A model generated the notes under the pieces. That model did not search any database. It was not told where the DNA came from and was given only the letters and a program-made list of their open reading frames with translations. A stretch of 64,000 nt of DNA from Methanomicrobium sp. W14 (GTDB lineage Archaea; Halobacteriota; Methanomicrobia; Methanomicrobiales; Methanomicrobiaceae), in assembly GCF_017875315.1 (NCBI RefSeq), contig NZ_JAGGMM010000002.1:124001-188000 (forward strand), read 5' to 3'. The position numbers were made by a program, and so were the translations under genes. Below, piece by piece: positions 53,485 through 62,480 of the stretch (position 1 is its first letter; every line of letters begins with the position of its first letter).

Positions 53485-53886
53485 TCATACGACATTGACT
53501 GTCATATTCCAGGTCTCGTCGCCGGCTGTCGTGTTCTCCCACGGGCGCTTGTATATTCCTTCTATACTATAGTCGCCCTTTTCGCCTGTACTCAGCTCCC
53601 ATTTGTGGATTCCGCCTGTGCCGACCATGTTTTCACTGACAGAATCCGGGATGTAGGTGTCGTTTACAAGTGTAAGACCGCCTGTATTCATCTCCCACGA
53701 ATAGCCTGTAGACGGATTTTCAGGAAGCTCAATGTAAATTGTGCACCCCTGGTTTACGTCCTTTACGGCCCCGTTGTCATTTTCGGTGAACATGCTGGAG
53801 CATGCCCCGCCCGTGCATCCTGCAAATGCAATGCATGCAAGAAGAATGGATGCAGCCGCTATGCCGGCTGCTGTAATTTTCTTCAT
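53485..53886 (-). CDS. Lipoprotein with chagasin-like (I42) protease inhibitor domain
   Basis: From ATG 53886 the protein has 133 residues: signal peptide and lipobox (ACIAFAGCTGG), then an Ig-like inhibitor domain. The signature LPENPSTGYSWEM (loop NPSTGY), MVGTGGIHKWEL (GG loop) and IYKRPWEN (RPWE loop) are the three inhibitory loops of chagasin, which block papain-type cysteine proteases. Attached to the outer membrane face, it may guard surface proteins, for example from transglutaminase- or papain-fold proteases. The upstream ATG at 53928 would spoil the signal peptide. Confidence 0.88.
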   Translation of the reverse strand: MKKITAAGIAAASILLACIAFAGCTGGACSSMFTENDNGAVKDVNQGCTIYIELPENPSTGYSWEMNTGGLTLVNDTYIPDSVSENMVGTGGIHKWELSTGEKGDYSIEGIYKRPWENTTAGDETWNMTVNVV

Positions 53887-54042
53887 TTTTCTCCTCCGTA
53901 TTAGGGTATAGTTAAAATATATATTCAACTGGTATTAATAAAATTCCATAGCTTCAGGATATTTCAAAGTAATCTGCATCTTAAAATCAAAAAATGATGG
54001 CAAAATTGGAAATTTGCCTCAGTCGTCGCTGTGGCATGACGA

Positions 54043-54237
54043 TTATCTGCTTCTTATCTTCCTTATTCCAGATGCTCCCATGAGAATCGCCGATGCGGCA
54101 AAAAGAACCGTTTTGTGCTTTTTCAGTACAACAGCCACCCCTGTTGCAAAAAGTGCGTCCTTAAAGGCGTCACTGTCAAGCAGGCGCATAGTATGAGATT
54201 TCCACTCACGCTTTAAGGGTTTATTGTTTTCAGTCAT
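54043..54237 (-). CDS. Small membrane-associated protein coupled to a coiled-coil protein
   Basis: From ATG 54237 a 64-residue product: basic N-terminus (NKPLKREWKSHTMRLL), a hydrophobic helix (ALFATGVAVVL) and a second (TVLFAASAILMGASGI), and a basic tail. The start overlaps the stop of the preceding gene (ATGA), so both are made together. Function unknown. Confidence 0.65.
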   Translation of the reverse strand: MTENNKPLKREWKSHTMRLLDSDAFKDALFATGVAVVLKKHKTVLFAASAILMGASGIRKIRSR

Positions 54238-54953
54238 TTTTCCGTCCTTTTGTTCTTTCTTTTCCATACAGGAAGTCTTAAGTATTCAAGTTCGGTCTGT
54301 GTATATTCTGTCCATTCTGACAGGTCTTTTCTTAGGGCATCCTGTGACTGCCTGTATTCGTCAAGCGTCTTTTCAAAGTAGTCCGTCCACTCTGAAGTTA
54401 CAGAAAGTTTTTCTGAAAGCTGCGATATTGTACACCTTAAATCTTCAATATCCTTTTCGGTCTTCTTATGGTTTTCTGCAATTTCATTCTCTATTTTTTC
54501 AATTTTGCCTGAAAGCTTTGATATTTTATAGTCGAGAGCCCCGTAAATGTCGGACTCACTCTTCTCCTTCTTATTTCCGGTTAGGGAAGCCGGACTTTTC
54601 CTGCCTGCCGGTTGTTTTTCATCTTTTCCGGACATGTTTTTTTGCGCAGTGGTTTCGCCGGTTTTCTTCAGGGAAGGGTTTTTCCGTATTTTTCCCGAGA
54701 CCTTCTCCTTTGTGCTTTTTGAAGAGGGCTTTGACCCGAGCGATTTTAGGATGTCTTCTCTTGAAAACCCTGTTTTGGAAAGGTCTGAAATCTCTTTGAT
54801 TATTCCTGCAGCCTTCTCTTCGTAAAGCTTCACCCTTCCTAATTCCCTTGAAGGAACAAGCGCCGAAAAGTCTTTTGAAATTTTTTTGACCTCTTTTTCC
54901 GGAACACCGCATATGACTGCGATATCGGCCGCCTTGAGTATTTTATCGTTCAT
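54234..54953 (-). CDS. MerR-like HTH plus coiled-coil protein
   Basis: About 239 residues from the ATG at 54953 (a start at 54971 is also open). The N-terminal 65 residues (ILKAADIAVICGVPEKEVKK; LGRVKLYEEKAAGIIKEI) look like a MerR-type winged helix. A Lys/Ser/Pro-rich linker (75-135) leads to a coiled coil (145-225; ISKLSGKIEKIENEIAENHK). The end is basic (VWKRKNKRTEK). The design, a DNA-binding head with a coiled coil and a co-translated small membrane protein, could tether DNA to the membrane. That is inference. Confidence 0.7.
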   Translation of the reverse strand: MNDKILKAADIAVICGVPEKEVKKISKDFSALVPSRELGRVKLYEEKAAGIIKEISDLSKTGFSREDILKSLGSKPSSKSTKEKVSGKIRKNPSLKKTGETTAQKNMSGKDEKQPAGRKSPASLTGNKKEKSESDIYGALDYKISKLSGKIEKIENEIAENHKKTEKDIEDLRCTISQLSEKLSVTSEWTDYFEKTLDEYRQSQDALRKDLSEWTEYTQTELEYLRLPVWKRKNKRTEK

Positions 54954-55174
54954 TTTGTTTTTCGCCCGCATTTATGCAGATTTTTCCGGGAAAGCATTTC
55001 AATGGCTTTTATTCCGGTTGCTTTAAATCTGTTCAGGGAACTTTGAACTTCTGTTGCCTGATAATATCTCTGAACCTTATTATTTGTTAAACATTTTTGC
55101 AGAACTCCTTATTCTGCCGGGTTCATTCTTTTGACCATAAGTTACATATCAGGATACAGCCAAATGTGTTTTAA

Positions 55175-55660
55175 ATGGGATTTTCGCCACGTGACCTTCC
55201 GGGGATAGGAACAAAATACGAGATGGATACAGAAAGCGGTGACAGGCTTTCTGTGGTTTACATGGAAAAAGGAGGCGTCCAGATGTATATCGCCTCGCGT
55301 GACGGCGTGGACTCAGCTTCGGCCGAGCTTAACACCTCCGAGGCGAGAAGGGTCGGAAACGTTCTTACAGGTGCCGTTTTTGAGGCTGACGAAGAGGAGA
55401 TAAGCGTTATATTCTCATCATTTTCCGACCTTTCAATAAAAGTCCATACTTATATTCTCGGCGCAAAGACTGCAAAAAAATCGCTTTTTGATCTTAAAGT
55501 CCGTTCAAAAACAGGTGTTACGATAGTTGCGGTAAACCGCAAAGGAGAGAGCATAGTCAACCCGCCTTCTGACTTCTGTCTTGACGTCGGGGACTCTGTT
55601 CTTGTAATCGGTGACTCAACCCAGCTTGAAAAATTTGAAGAGGAATATATCAAACCATGA
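55175..55660 (+). CDS. TrkA-C (RCK C-terminal) regulatory protein, KhtT-like
   Basis: A 161-residue cytosolic regulator of the K+/H+ antiporter encoded next. The N-terminal part (LPGIGTKYEMDTESGDRLSV) is typical of KhtT, and residues 85-160 form a TrkA_C domain (TGVTIVAVNRKGESIVNP; LDVGDSVLVIGDSTQLEKF). It probably binds a nucleotide such as c-di-AMP or a cation and gates the transporter. It shares a 4-base overlap (ATGA) with the antiporter gene. Confidence 0.88.
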   Translation: MGFSPRDLPGIGTKYEMDTESGDRLSVVYMEKGGVQMYIASRDGVDSASAELNTSEARRVGNVLTGAVFEADEEEISVIFSSFSDLSIKVHTYILGAKTAKKSLFDLKVRSKTGVTIVAVNRKGESIVNPPSDFCLDVGDSVLVIGDSTQLEKFEEEYIKP

Positions 55661-56781
55661 TGGAAGGCATAGCCCTTGCACTTTTAGTCTGCCTGTTTTT
55701 TGCCCTTATATCAAAGAGGTTTAATTTTCCTCCGATTCCGATGTACATACTTGCAGGTATAATCCTAGGGACGACCGGTCTCGGGATTGTTGAAACAAGT
55801 GGTATCTCGGATTTTCTGACAAGCCTCGGGCTGATATTCCTTCTGTTTACGATGGGGCTTGAAATAAAGCCCTCGGAATTTATGAAGAAGAAGGACTCTT
55901 TTTTTGCAGTAGGAGTCATAGACTTTGGTGTCAACATACTGATAGGTTTTTTCGGGTCCGTTCTTCTTGGATTTCCCATATCAGACGCCGTTGTAATTGC
56001 ATGTGCGTTTTACATAAGCAGTTCGGCAATAGCGGTTGCGTCACTCATTGAGAACAGAAAGCTTGCAAATCCCGAATCCGAGACGATACTATGGCTGATG
56101 GTCTTTGAAGACGTTGTCCTGCTGATAATAATCGTTTTGTTCTCGGCATCAGGCAAAAATCCTGTCGAGACACTCGGTACTGCTTTTGCAGTAATAGCAG
56201 CGTTTTTCATCATCGTAAAACTGTTAAAAAGCCAGATCTCGGCTATTCTGGAAAGAGACGATGAAATCCCCCTTTTATTTACATTCACGCTCGTAATAAC
56301 CGTTGCAGGAATTTCTGACTTTCTCGGTATACCCGAAACCCTTACGGCGATTGCCCTTGGCTCGGCTCTTTCCATAACAAACGGGGAGGCTTTGGAGAGG
56401 CATGCGATGCCTTTCAGGGACGTATTCCTGATTCTCTTCTTTGTGTTCTTTGGAATATCGGTAGATTTAAGTTCCGGAGTGGATATCCTGCCTGTTATCG
56501 GCATATCTGTCCTGGCTGTCTTAAGTAAGCTTGTATCCGGAGTAATTATTGGAAAAAAAATCCACAGGAGTGCCCTTTCAGGTATTGAAATATGGTCCGA
56601 GACTACAGGTAGGGGTGAATTTTCGCTTGCAATTGCAGGTTACTACGGCTCGCCCCTTATATCCGGAACCGTTGCAGTTATGGTTGTTATAACATCATTT
56701 GTCGGTGGAATGATGGGCAAACACTCCAGAAATATTAAAAAGGCCTTTGCAGGGTTCTTAATGAGCAGAAGAGAGGTTTGA
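55657..56781 (+). CDS. CPA2-family K+(Na+)/H+ antiporter, KhtU-like
   Basis: A 374-residue membrane carrier with about 11-12 helices. It has the CPA2 pattern TSLGLIFLLFTMGLEIKP and, later, FEDVVLLIIIVL and GISDFLGIPETLTAIALG, then GVDILPVIGISVLA and TGRGEFSLAIAG. It lacks a C-terminal RCK domain because that part is the separate KhtT-like protein. The role is cation efflux or pH control. Translationally coupled to its regulator. Confidence 0.9.
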   Translation: MMEGIALALLVCLFFALISKRFNFPPIPMYILAGIILGTTGLGIVETSGISDFLTSLGLIFLLFTMGLEIKPSEFMKKKDSFFAVGVIDFGVNILIGFFGSVLLGFPISDAVVIACAFYISSSAIAVASLIENRKLANPESETILWLMVFEDVVLLIIIVLFSASGKNPVETLGTAFAVIAAFFIIVKLLKSQISAILERDDEIPLLFTFTLVITVAGISDFLGIPETLTAIALGSALSITNGEALERHAMPFRDVFLILFFVFFGISVDLSSGVDILPVIGISVLAVLSKLVSGVIIGKKIHRSALSGIEIWSETTGRGEFSLAIAGYYGSPLISGTVAVMVVITSFVGGMMGKHSRNIKKAFAGFLMSRREV

Positions 56782-56855
56782 AGCGTTTAGCCTTCCAAAA
56801 TGCAAAAAATTATTTTAAAAAAATAAAGATATCCAAAAATAATTATGCCCTGTTC

Positions 56856-57341
56856 TCAGGCTTTTGTCAGTGCAAGGATGTCAGACAGGACTTTTCCTAC
56901 ATCAAGCCATACGATAAGCCTTTTTTTGTCACCGCTTTCAGAGGCTTCCTTGTCACCTATCTTTATGATGCCCTTGACGTAGGCTTCGCTTGAGAGCGGG
57001 CCTTTCATGTCCTCTATTTCCTCTTCTGATATCTGGAGGACAGCGTGGACGTCATCAACAATGATTCCCGTGTTTGACCCTTCGGCCGCTTCAGGTACAA
57101 GAACTATTATCTTCTGGTCTTCTCTCTGCGCCTTTTCGGGAAGCCCGAGAATTTTGTTGAGATTTATGATGTTTGTAATCTCTCCTCTCAGGTTAATAAT
57201 TCCGGCAATATGCTCAGGTGCTCTGGGGACAGGTGTTATTGGAACCATCTCGACAATCTCTCTTGTAAGGGATATATCAAGGGCGTAGCGCTCGTTGCAT
57301 ATTTCAAATTCGACGACATCAATTACTGCCATTTGTATCAA
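56856..57341 (-). CDS. cheW: Chemotaxis adaptor CheW
   Basis: A 161-residue CheW protein that links chemoreceptors to CheA. It shows VVEFEICNERYALDISLTRE, the conserved HIAGIINLRGEITNIINLNK and VDDVHAVLQISEEEIED. It lies 11 bases downstream of the chemoreceptor gene, so both are one transcript. No cheA or cheY is in the window. Confidence 0.94.
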   Translation of the reverse strand: MIQMAVIDVVEFEICNERYALDISLTREIVEMVPITPVPRAPEHIAGIINLRGEITNIINLNKILGLPEKAQREDQKIIVLVPEAAEGSNTGIIVDDVHAVLQISEEEIEDMKGPLSSEAYVKGIIKIGDKEASESGDKKRLIVWLDVGKVLSDILALTKA

Positions 57342-57352
57342 ACCTTTAAACC

Positions 57353-59374
57353 TTATACTTTAAGATGACTAAGTGATTTTCTCAGGTCCTCTGAGAGCGA
57401 AGTCACTTCATGTATTGCACTGTTTATTTCTTCAACAGATGCACTTGTCTCTTCAGATAAAGCAGCCAGTTCCTCAATTTCGTTCTGCGTTTTTGTTGTT
57501 ATTTCATTGCTTTTTTCTGAATCACTGACAATGTTGTTCGTAATGTTTGCCTGGTCCTCAATTGCACGGGCTATTTCTCCCATATCTATTGAGACCTGAT
57601 CGGCACCTGCCACAATATTGTTAAGGGATTCTATTGCGGCGTTGACACTGTCAACTCCCGATAAAACCTGTGTATTTGCGGATTTTATTGATGCAGCAGT
57701 TTTTTCGCTGTTCTTCTGGATTCCGTTGATTACACTGTCAATCTGGGCGGTTGCATTTTTGGTGTCTGTTGCAAGGTTTTTAACCTCCCCTGCGACGACG
57801 GCAAAACCACGTCCGTGTTCGCCTGCCCGGGCAGCTTCAATAGCGGCATTAAGTGCAAGCATATTTATCTGGTTTGTAATATCATTTATAAGCTTCAGTA
57901 CGCTGTTGATCTCTAAAAGCTGTTTGTTCAGGTTCTCCATCTCGAAGACACTTTCGTTTGTGATGTCCGAGACGGCTGTCATCTTTTCCGTGGCCTCACG
58001 CCCGAGATTTTCAGCACCCTTCCCCATTCCGGCAAGATTTTGAGTTTGTTCCAGCACTTCCTGTGCTGTGCTTGCAATTTCTTCGTTTGACGCTGACAGG
58101 TCGGATATTGAGCGCGTTATATCTTCTATTCTTTTCTGGAGGGTTCTGGAGAGTTCAGCCGATTTCTGGCTTCCAAGTGCGACCTGTTCGGACGCCTTTG
58201 CTATCTCACCCGTTCCGTTTGCGGCGTCATGCATATTGTTCTGGATGTTGTCCATCCCTTTGAGTGCACCTCCGAATATCGACCTGAATTCCGTCACCGA
58301 GTTGTTGTAATCTTCCTTCAGGGTTTTCAGCGGGTCTTCTTCTTTTATGCTTAAGATATGTGTAAAGTCTCCGTCGCGGATGGCGTTCATGGCCTTCCCG
58401 ACATCCTCTGTGCTTTTTTCAAGGATATCTGCCTTTTTGTGGGCTTCCTCCATAAGTACCCGGACTTCGTCCTGTTTTTTTCTTATCTCGGTTATATTGT
58501 TGTATACTACGATGAGATTTTCAATTTCTCCGTTTGCATTTATTATAGGAATTCCGTACTGCTCAAGCGTGTAGACTCCGGTCGAAAACTTTACCTTTAC
58601 AACCCCGCTGCTTCTTGCTTTATTTTCAAATACGGATTTTAATCCTTCCCCGGTCGTTTCAAGTGTCTCAAAGTCCCTGAGGGTCATTGAAAGGAGCCTG
58701 TCGCGGCTTAATCCGGAAAGATTTGAATAGGCCTGGTTTACAACCCTTATATTGAATTTTTTATCACAGAGGATTATAGGCATCGGGTTTTCCTGGACAA
58801 TAGCTTCGGACCTTTCCTGAAGGGTCTTAATCTTTGTAATCTGCTCCCTGACCTCCTTTTCCTCATGCTTTTGCCTGGTTATATCCTTGAATACAAAAAG
58901 TCCGGTATCGATGTTTCCGTTCTCGTCCTTCAGGGGAATTCCATGCTGTTCGGCTATGACTTCCCTTCCGTCTTTGAATATGAATCTGAGGATGCAGGAA
59001 ACTCTTTTTTTGTCTTCAAAAAGTTTGCTTGTTCTGTCTCCCTCAAGCATTTTGACTTTGTAGTCTGATTTTCCCATTGCAAGAATATTTTCCCTGCTCT
59101 CCCCGATAAGGTCTTCATAAGCCCTGTTCATGTCAATAGTCATGTAGTTTTTGTCAACCTGAATCATCGGGAAAGGATTCTGATCAATCATCATCTGGAA
59201 ATTGCCGCATTTCCTTTTCAGGTCAATTATATCTTCTATTGCCGTGTTTACCGCCTCTGCAAGCTCTTTGAGCTCACCGTCAGTATTTTTGGCATCCACC
59301 CTTACGGAATAATCTCCTTCAATGGCCTTTTTAAGAATTTTTGTAATCAGATCTGCGTTCATTTGTACCACCAT
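57353..59374 (-). CDS. Soluble methyl-accepting chemotaxis protein with two PAS domains
   Basis: A 673-residue receptor without any membrane helix, hence cytoplasmic. The order is: HAMP-like helices (1-50), PAS 1 (about 55-165, [20 protein letters not shown]), PAS 2 (about 185-300, [20 protein letters not shown]), HAMP-like (about 310-355) and the signalling domain. The hairpin tip of that domain is [20 protein letters not shown] and [15 protein letters not shown], the CheW/CheA contact. The PAS domains may sense redox or a small ligand with haem or flavin. Cotranscribed with cheW. Confidence 0.94.
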   Translation of the reverse strand: MVVQMNADLITKILKKAIEGDYSVRVDAKNTDGELKELAEAVNTAIEDIIDLKRKCGNFQMMIDQNPFPMIQVDKNYMTIDMNRAYEDLIGESRENILAMGKSDYKVKMLEGDRTSKLFEDKKRVSCILRFIFKDGREVIAEQHGIPLKDENGNIDTGLFVFKDITRQKHEEKEVREQITKIKTLQERSEAIVQENPMPIILCDKKFNIRVVNQAYSNLSGLSRDRLLSMTLRDFETLETTGEGLKSVFENKARSSGVVKVKFSTGVYTLEQYGIPIINANGEIENLIVVYNNITEIRKKQDEVRVLMEEAHKKADILEKSTEDVGKAMNAIRDGDFTHILSIKEEDPLKTLKEDYNNSVTEFRSIFGGALKGMDNIQNNMHDAANGTGEIAKASEQVALGSQKSAELSRTLQKRIEDITRSISDLSASNEEIASTAQEVLEQTQNLAGMGKGAENLGREATEKMTAVSDITNESVFEMENLNKQLLEINSVLKLINDITNQINMLALNAAIEAARAGEHGRGFAVVAGEVKNLATDTKNATAQIDSVINGIQKNSEKTAASIKSANTQVLSGVDSVNAAIESLNNIVAGADQVSIDMGEIARAIEDQANITNNIVSDSEKSNEITTKTQNEIEELAALSEETSASVEEINSAIHEVTSLSEDLRKSLSHLKV

Positions 59375-59528
59375 ACACCCCTTCTGCTTTTGACAGAAAT
59401 TAAATCAAGAAATTTTTAGATATTATTCAGTTCTGCTTAAGAGCATATAAAAAGAATGTCCTTTTGCATTTAATACTTATTTTGGACTTTCAGCCCCTTA
59501 TATCATTTGGATATCAGTCAATTTTGTT

Positions 59529-59978
59529 TTAAAATAGTCTGTATATCAGATAGCCGCCGCAGGCTCTTTCTCTTTGATCAAAGTCTGCAAGGATATTTGC
59601 GCGGTTTCCCAGCTGTAGCATTTTTTCCGCGAGAATCTCGGTCCCGCATGTCTTGTCGATGAGTTTTGAAATTTCGGAATTTATTTTCTTTATATCTTCA
59701 TGTGATATGCTGTTGAGGGCATCTGTCGGGTATGAATCAATATCAAAATATGAGAATATGGCTTCAAGCGATATCAGCCACATCCTTGATTTTATGGCAC
59801 GTCTTGCAGCAACGTTTGCCTCTATCTCGGTAAGAACGAGGTAGGCACGGTTCGGGCCGTGGTAAAATGCTTTGAATGAGTATAAAGTGCCTTTTGACTC
59901 GGTGATTTTGTCGGGTGAAACCCTGAGGTAATCTGCAAGAGCTTTCTTTTTGTTTTCAAGGTCTCTTTCGCAAGGCAT
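59529..59978 (-). CDS. Conserved archaeal protein of unknown function
   Basis: A 149-residue soluble protein (MPCERDLENKKKALADYLRV). The first 60 residues look like an alpha/beta domain (TLYSFKAFYHGPNRAYLVLT) and the rest is helical (ANVAARRAIKSRMWLISLEA). The Cys at residue 3 and residue 111 and the end ACGGYLIYRLF are features. Not recognised further. Own promoter likely; nothing else seen in the 200 bases on its upstream side. Confidence 0.65.
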   Translation of the reverse strand: MPCERDLENKKKALADYLRVSPDKITESKGTLYSFKAFYHGPNRAYLVLTEIEANVAARRAIKSRMWLISLEAIFSYFDIDSYPTDALNSISHEDIKKINSEISKLIDKTCGTEILAEKMLQLGNRANILADFDQRERACGGYLIYRLF

Positions 59979-60183
59979 TTTATTTCATCTTCCCGTGTAA
60001 TGAAAATATCAGGAGTCCGGAGTTTGTAAACGGTATTTTTATCGGGTTTTGTATTCTTTTTTTTCGTTTTTCTGGCAGGGCTTTATGATTTTATGCTGCC
60101 TTTCCCATGGTTATTTTTGGTTTAAAACATTAATATATTAATTATATCCTCAAAAGAGCAGAAAAATGTTTTTTAATTTGTTT

Positions 60184-60786
60184 TTAGATTTCTGTTTTTA
60201 CAAGTGCATCATAGACCATTTTTCTGAGGGCCCTTTTATCGGGGTTGTAGAACTCATCCGCTTTTGCTGAATCCCCTGAACTTTCTGGTTCTGACTCTGA
60301 TATATCCAGCCTGTCAAGTGTAGCTTCTGCTGCATCGTCAACCCAGATTTTTACGGTTTCAAAGTCGGTTTCGGATATGTTTTCGGCCCTTACTGATACG
60401 AACACGGCTCCGTCAGGCGTTTCACGGACTATAGGCTTTCCTACGACGGATACGTATGCACCGGTCTCTATCTGTGATATTTTAAGCATTGCCTCCTGCT
60501 GGTAACTCCCCGCATTTATAAAGAATATTCCTGTCGGGTCGCTTACACGGGCTGTGTAAAACGGGTTTTCGTCTCCTTTTCTTTCCTTCTGGGTCATCTG
60601 TCCGCAGAAGAAAATCCTGTTGCATCTCTCTCCTGTAGGGAGCATAACGTAGACTGGACTTTTCTCGTCGTCCCCGTCCTTGAACTGGAGTCTTGTCTCA
60701 CGCAGTTCGGATGCAAAAACCCTTTTGGCTGGCTCTCTTACGTATCTTTTCTGCCCGTTCTGGTCATTTGCTGCATTTGACGGCAT
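60184..60786 (-). CDS. RPA-associated protein (euryarchaeal RPA partner, OB fold)
   Basis: A 200-residue partner of archaeal replication protein A. It contains an OB-fold core (about 40-135: FFCGQMTQKERKGDENPFYT; ARVSDPTGIFFINAG; AYVSVVGKPIVRE) and a winged-helix-like end (FYNPDKRALRKMVYDALVKT). RPA and this family always occur side by side in euryarchaea and form a complex on single-stranded DNA. It overlaps the RPA stop by 1 base. Confidence 0.9.
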   Translation of the reverse strand: MPSNAANDQNGQKRYVREPAKRVFASELRETRLQFKDGDDEKSPVYVMLPTGERCNRIFFCGQMTQKERKGDENPFYTARVSDPTGIFFINAGSYQQEAMLKISQIETGAYVSVVGKPIVRETPDGAVFVSVRAENISETDFETVKIWVDDAAEATLDRLDISESEPESSGDSAKADEFYNPDKRALRKMVYDALVKTEI

Positions 60787-62027
60787 TATAAGTCCACCTC
60801 CTCCTGTTCATGGGCACGGTTTATAAGCTGCGTATGCTTCTGTGAATCGAAAGACTGCGGCTGGCAGCTTTTTACTAGAAACGTCCCTTCAAGGTCGTTG
60901 CCGCGGCACTGGAGGTATCTTCCCAGAATAACGTCCTGCATCCTCATGAATACGTCATCCATCCCGAGAGGATTGTTTTCCGCTATCTCTATTGCTTTTT
61001 CAAGCGTTATTCCGGTAATCTTTTCAGTCTCGTCCCTTTGTATAAGGACATTTGTGGCTTTGGTTCCGTCGTCAATAACGCCTGTAATTCTTAAATCGTA
61101 TCTGAATTTGCTCTGTACTTCATGAACCGGGCAGAAATTCTGCCTGTTTAGGACACGGTTGCACCCTTCTACCGGGCACCTTTTGATAAGGCCTGACCCC
61201 GGGCCCATATTTATGAATGACCCGGATAATGTGGCGTTCCCGCCTGAAACTTCGATGGATGCTCCTTCTTCTTCGATTATGTCTGTTCCGGTGAGGTTAA
61301 GCGAGATTTTTCCCTGGTATTCATCGACTCCCGCGTAGTATATGTTGTAGACCCTGCCTTCCTCAAGCTTTACGTTGCTGTCGTCCTTCCAGGTGACGAA
61401 TTTCGCTGTCCCTGTTTCATCACCGAGGACTCCCGTCTGAAACATCCTCTCGTGGCGTGGCTCCCAGTTCTGGATTATTTTGACGCGGACTGTTGCAACG
61501 CCGGGTTTTAAGTCTGATATGAATTCAGGTTTGGGCATAAGCGGGATTTCCTCTTCGGTTTCGGTGACCTTTGTACCTGAATGAATCTTCATGCTTGGAG
61601 AACCCCTGAACTCGTCTATCGTTGCGGATTCTATTCTGTACCTTTTACCGATTTCAAATGCCGGGCAGTCCGCTTTTGACCATACGACAAACCTTACTGC
61701 TCCGGAGTCGTCGGCTATAATGCCCGCCTGCGCTATTGAAGGTGACGGGGGGTTTGAGATGGAAACGATTTTTCCTTCGACCGTCACCCAGTCGCCCGGG
61801 TTTGCGTCTGCTATTTTTGAGACGTCCTGGTTCTGCCTTCCGGTGCTGGAAAGGTTTTGTTCACGCAGAAATTCATTCGTAACCGTCCTTTCTGCCTCTT
61901 CGGCAGGGATTCCAAAGTCTGAAACAAGAAGCTTAAGCTTGGACAGTATTCTTTCTTTCTCGACGAAACCGCCCTTTTCTTCAATCTTATGGGAGATTCT
62001 TTCTGTTATCTGGGGATCAATGTCCAT
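60786..62027 (-). CDS. Replication protein A, single-strand DNA-binding, with zinc finger
   Basis: About 413 residues from the ATG at 62027, chosen because GGAGATG lies about 8 bases before it; an ATG 7 codons upstream is possible. It has two or more OB folds (DWVTVEGKIVSISNPPSPSI; GVATVRVKIIQNWEPRHERM), each with the RPA-type DETGTAKFVTWKDD strand pattern. A zinc finger (CPVEGCNRVLNRQNFCPVHE) and a C-terminal OB fold follow. It protects single-stranded DNA in replication and repair. Confidence 0.93.
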   Translation of the reverse strand: MDIDPQITERISHKIEEKGGFVEKERILSKLKLLVSDFGIPAEEAERTVTNEFLREQNLSSTGRQNQDVSKIADANPGDWVTVEGKIVSISNPPSPSIAQAGIIADDSGAVRFVVWSKADCPAFEIGKRYRIESATIDEFRGSPSMKIHSGTKVTETEEEIPLMPKPEFISDLKPGVATVRVKIIQNWEPRHERMFQTGVLGDETGTAKFVTWKDDSNVKLEEGRVYNIYYAGVDEYQGKISLNLTGTDIIEEEGASIEVSGGNATLSGSFINMGPGSGLIKRCPVEGCNRVLNRQNFCPVHEVQSKFRYDLRITGVIDDGTKATNVLIQRDETEKITGITLEKAIEIAENNPLGMDDVFMRMQDVILGRYLQCRGNDLEGTFLVKSCQPQSFDSQKHTQLINRAHEQEEVDL

Positions 62028-62156
62028 AATTTTCACATCTCCAATCATTACTCAGGATTTGATCACTATATATAGCTATTACGAGCACCCTGAAAGTGAA
62101 TTACGGGTTTGTATTTTAGAACTTATTAAGTACCTTTAATTTCAAAGACTGTTATC

Positions 62157-62348
62157 ATGGTATTAACAGCAGATAGTTCTTTAAGTGAACTGCTACAGGA
62201 GAATCCAAGGGCGGCAGAGACGCTGATGCGCTTTGGGATGGGTTGTGTCGGCTGTGCTCTTGCCAACGGAGAGACAATCCGCCAGGCGGCAGAGGAGCAC
62301 GGGATTCCTCTCCCTGAGCTTTTGAAGGCCCTCGGAATCGAGAACTAA
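62157..62348 (+). CDS. DUF1858 redox-disulfide-type small protein
   Basis: A 63-residue protein of the DUF1858 (hybrid-cluster-associated redox disulfide) family. It has SLSELLQENPRAAETLMRFG and then MGCVGCALANGETIRQAAEE, with the CxxC pair (Cys30 and Cys33) at the start of a helix. It may act in redox or metal transfer. Divergent from RPA; likely TATA in ACTATATATAGC (about 62066). Confidence 0.88.
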   Translation: MVLTADSSLSELLQENPRAAETLMRFGMGCVGCALANGETIRQAAEEHGIPLPELLKALGIEN

Positions 62349-62480
62349 GCCGTATCCGGCAAAACCATCTATTTTTTTGGGTTTAATAAAGCCTGTTTTA
62401 CATATGCTTATATGGCAGGGTGTTTAATTTGTGTCTGCAGGTGCACCCGATACCTGAACATTAAAAATAGGAGAGAAAAA

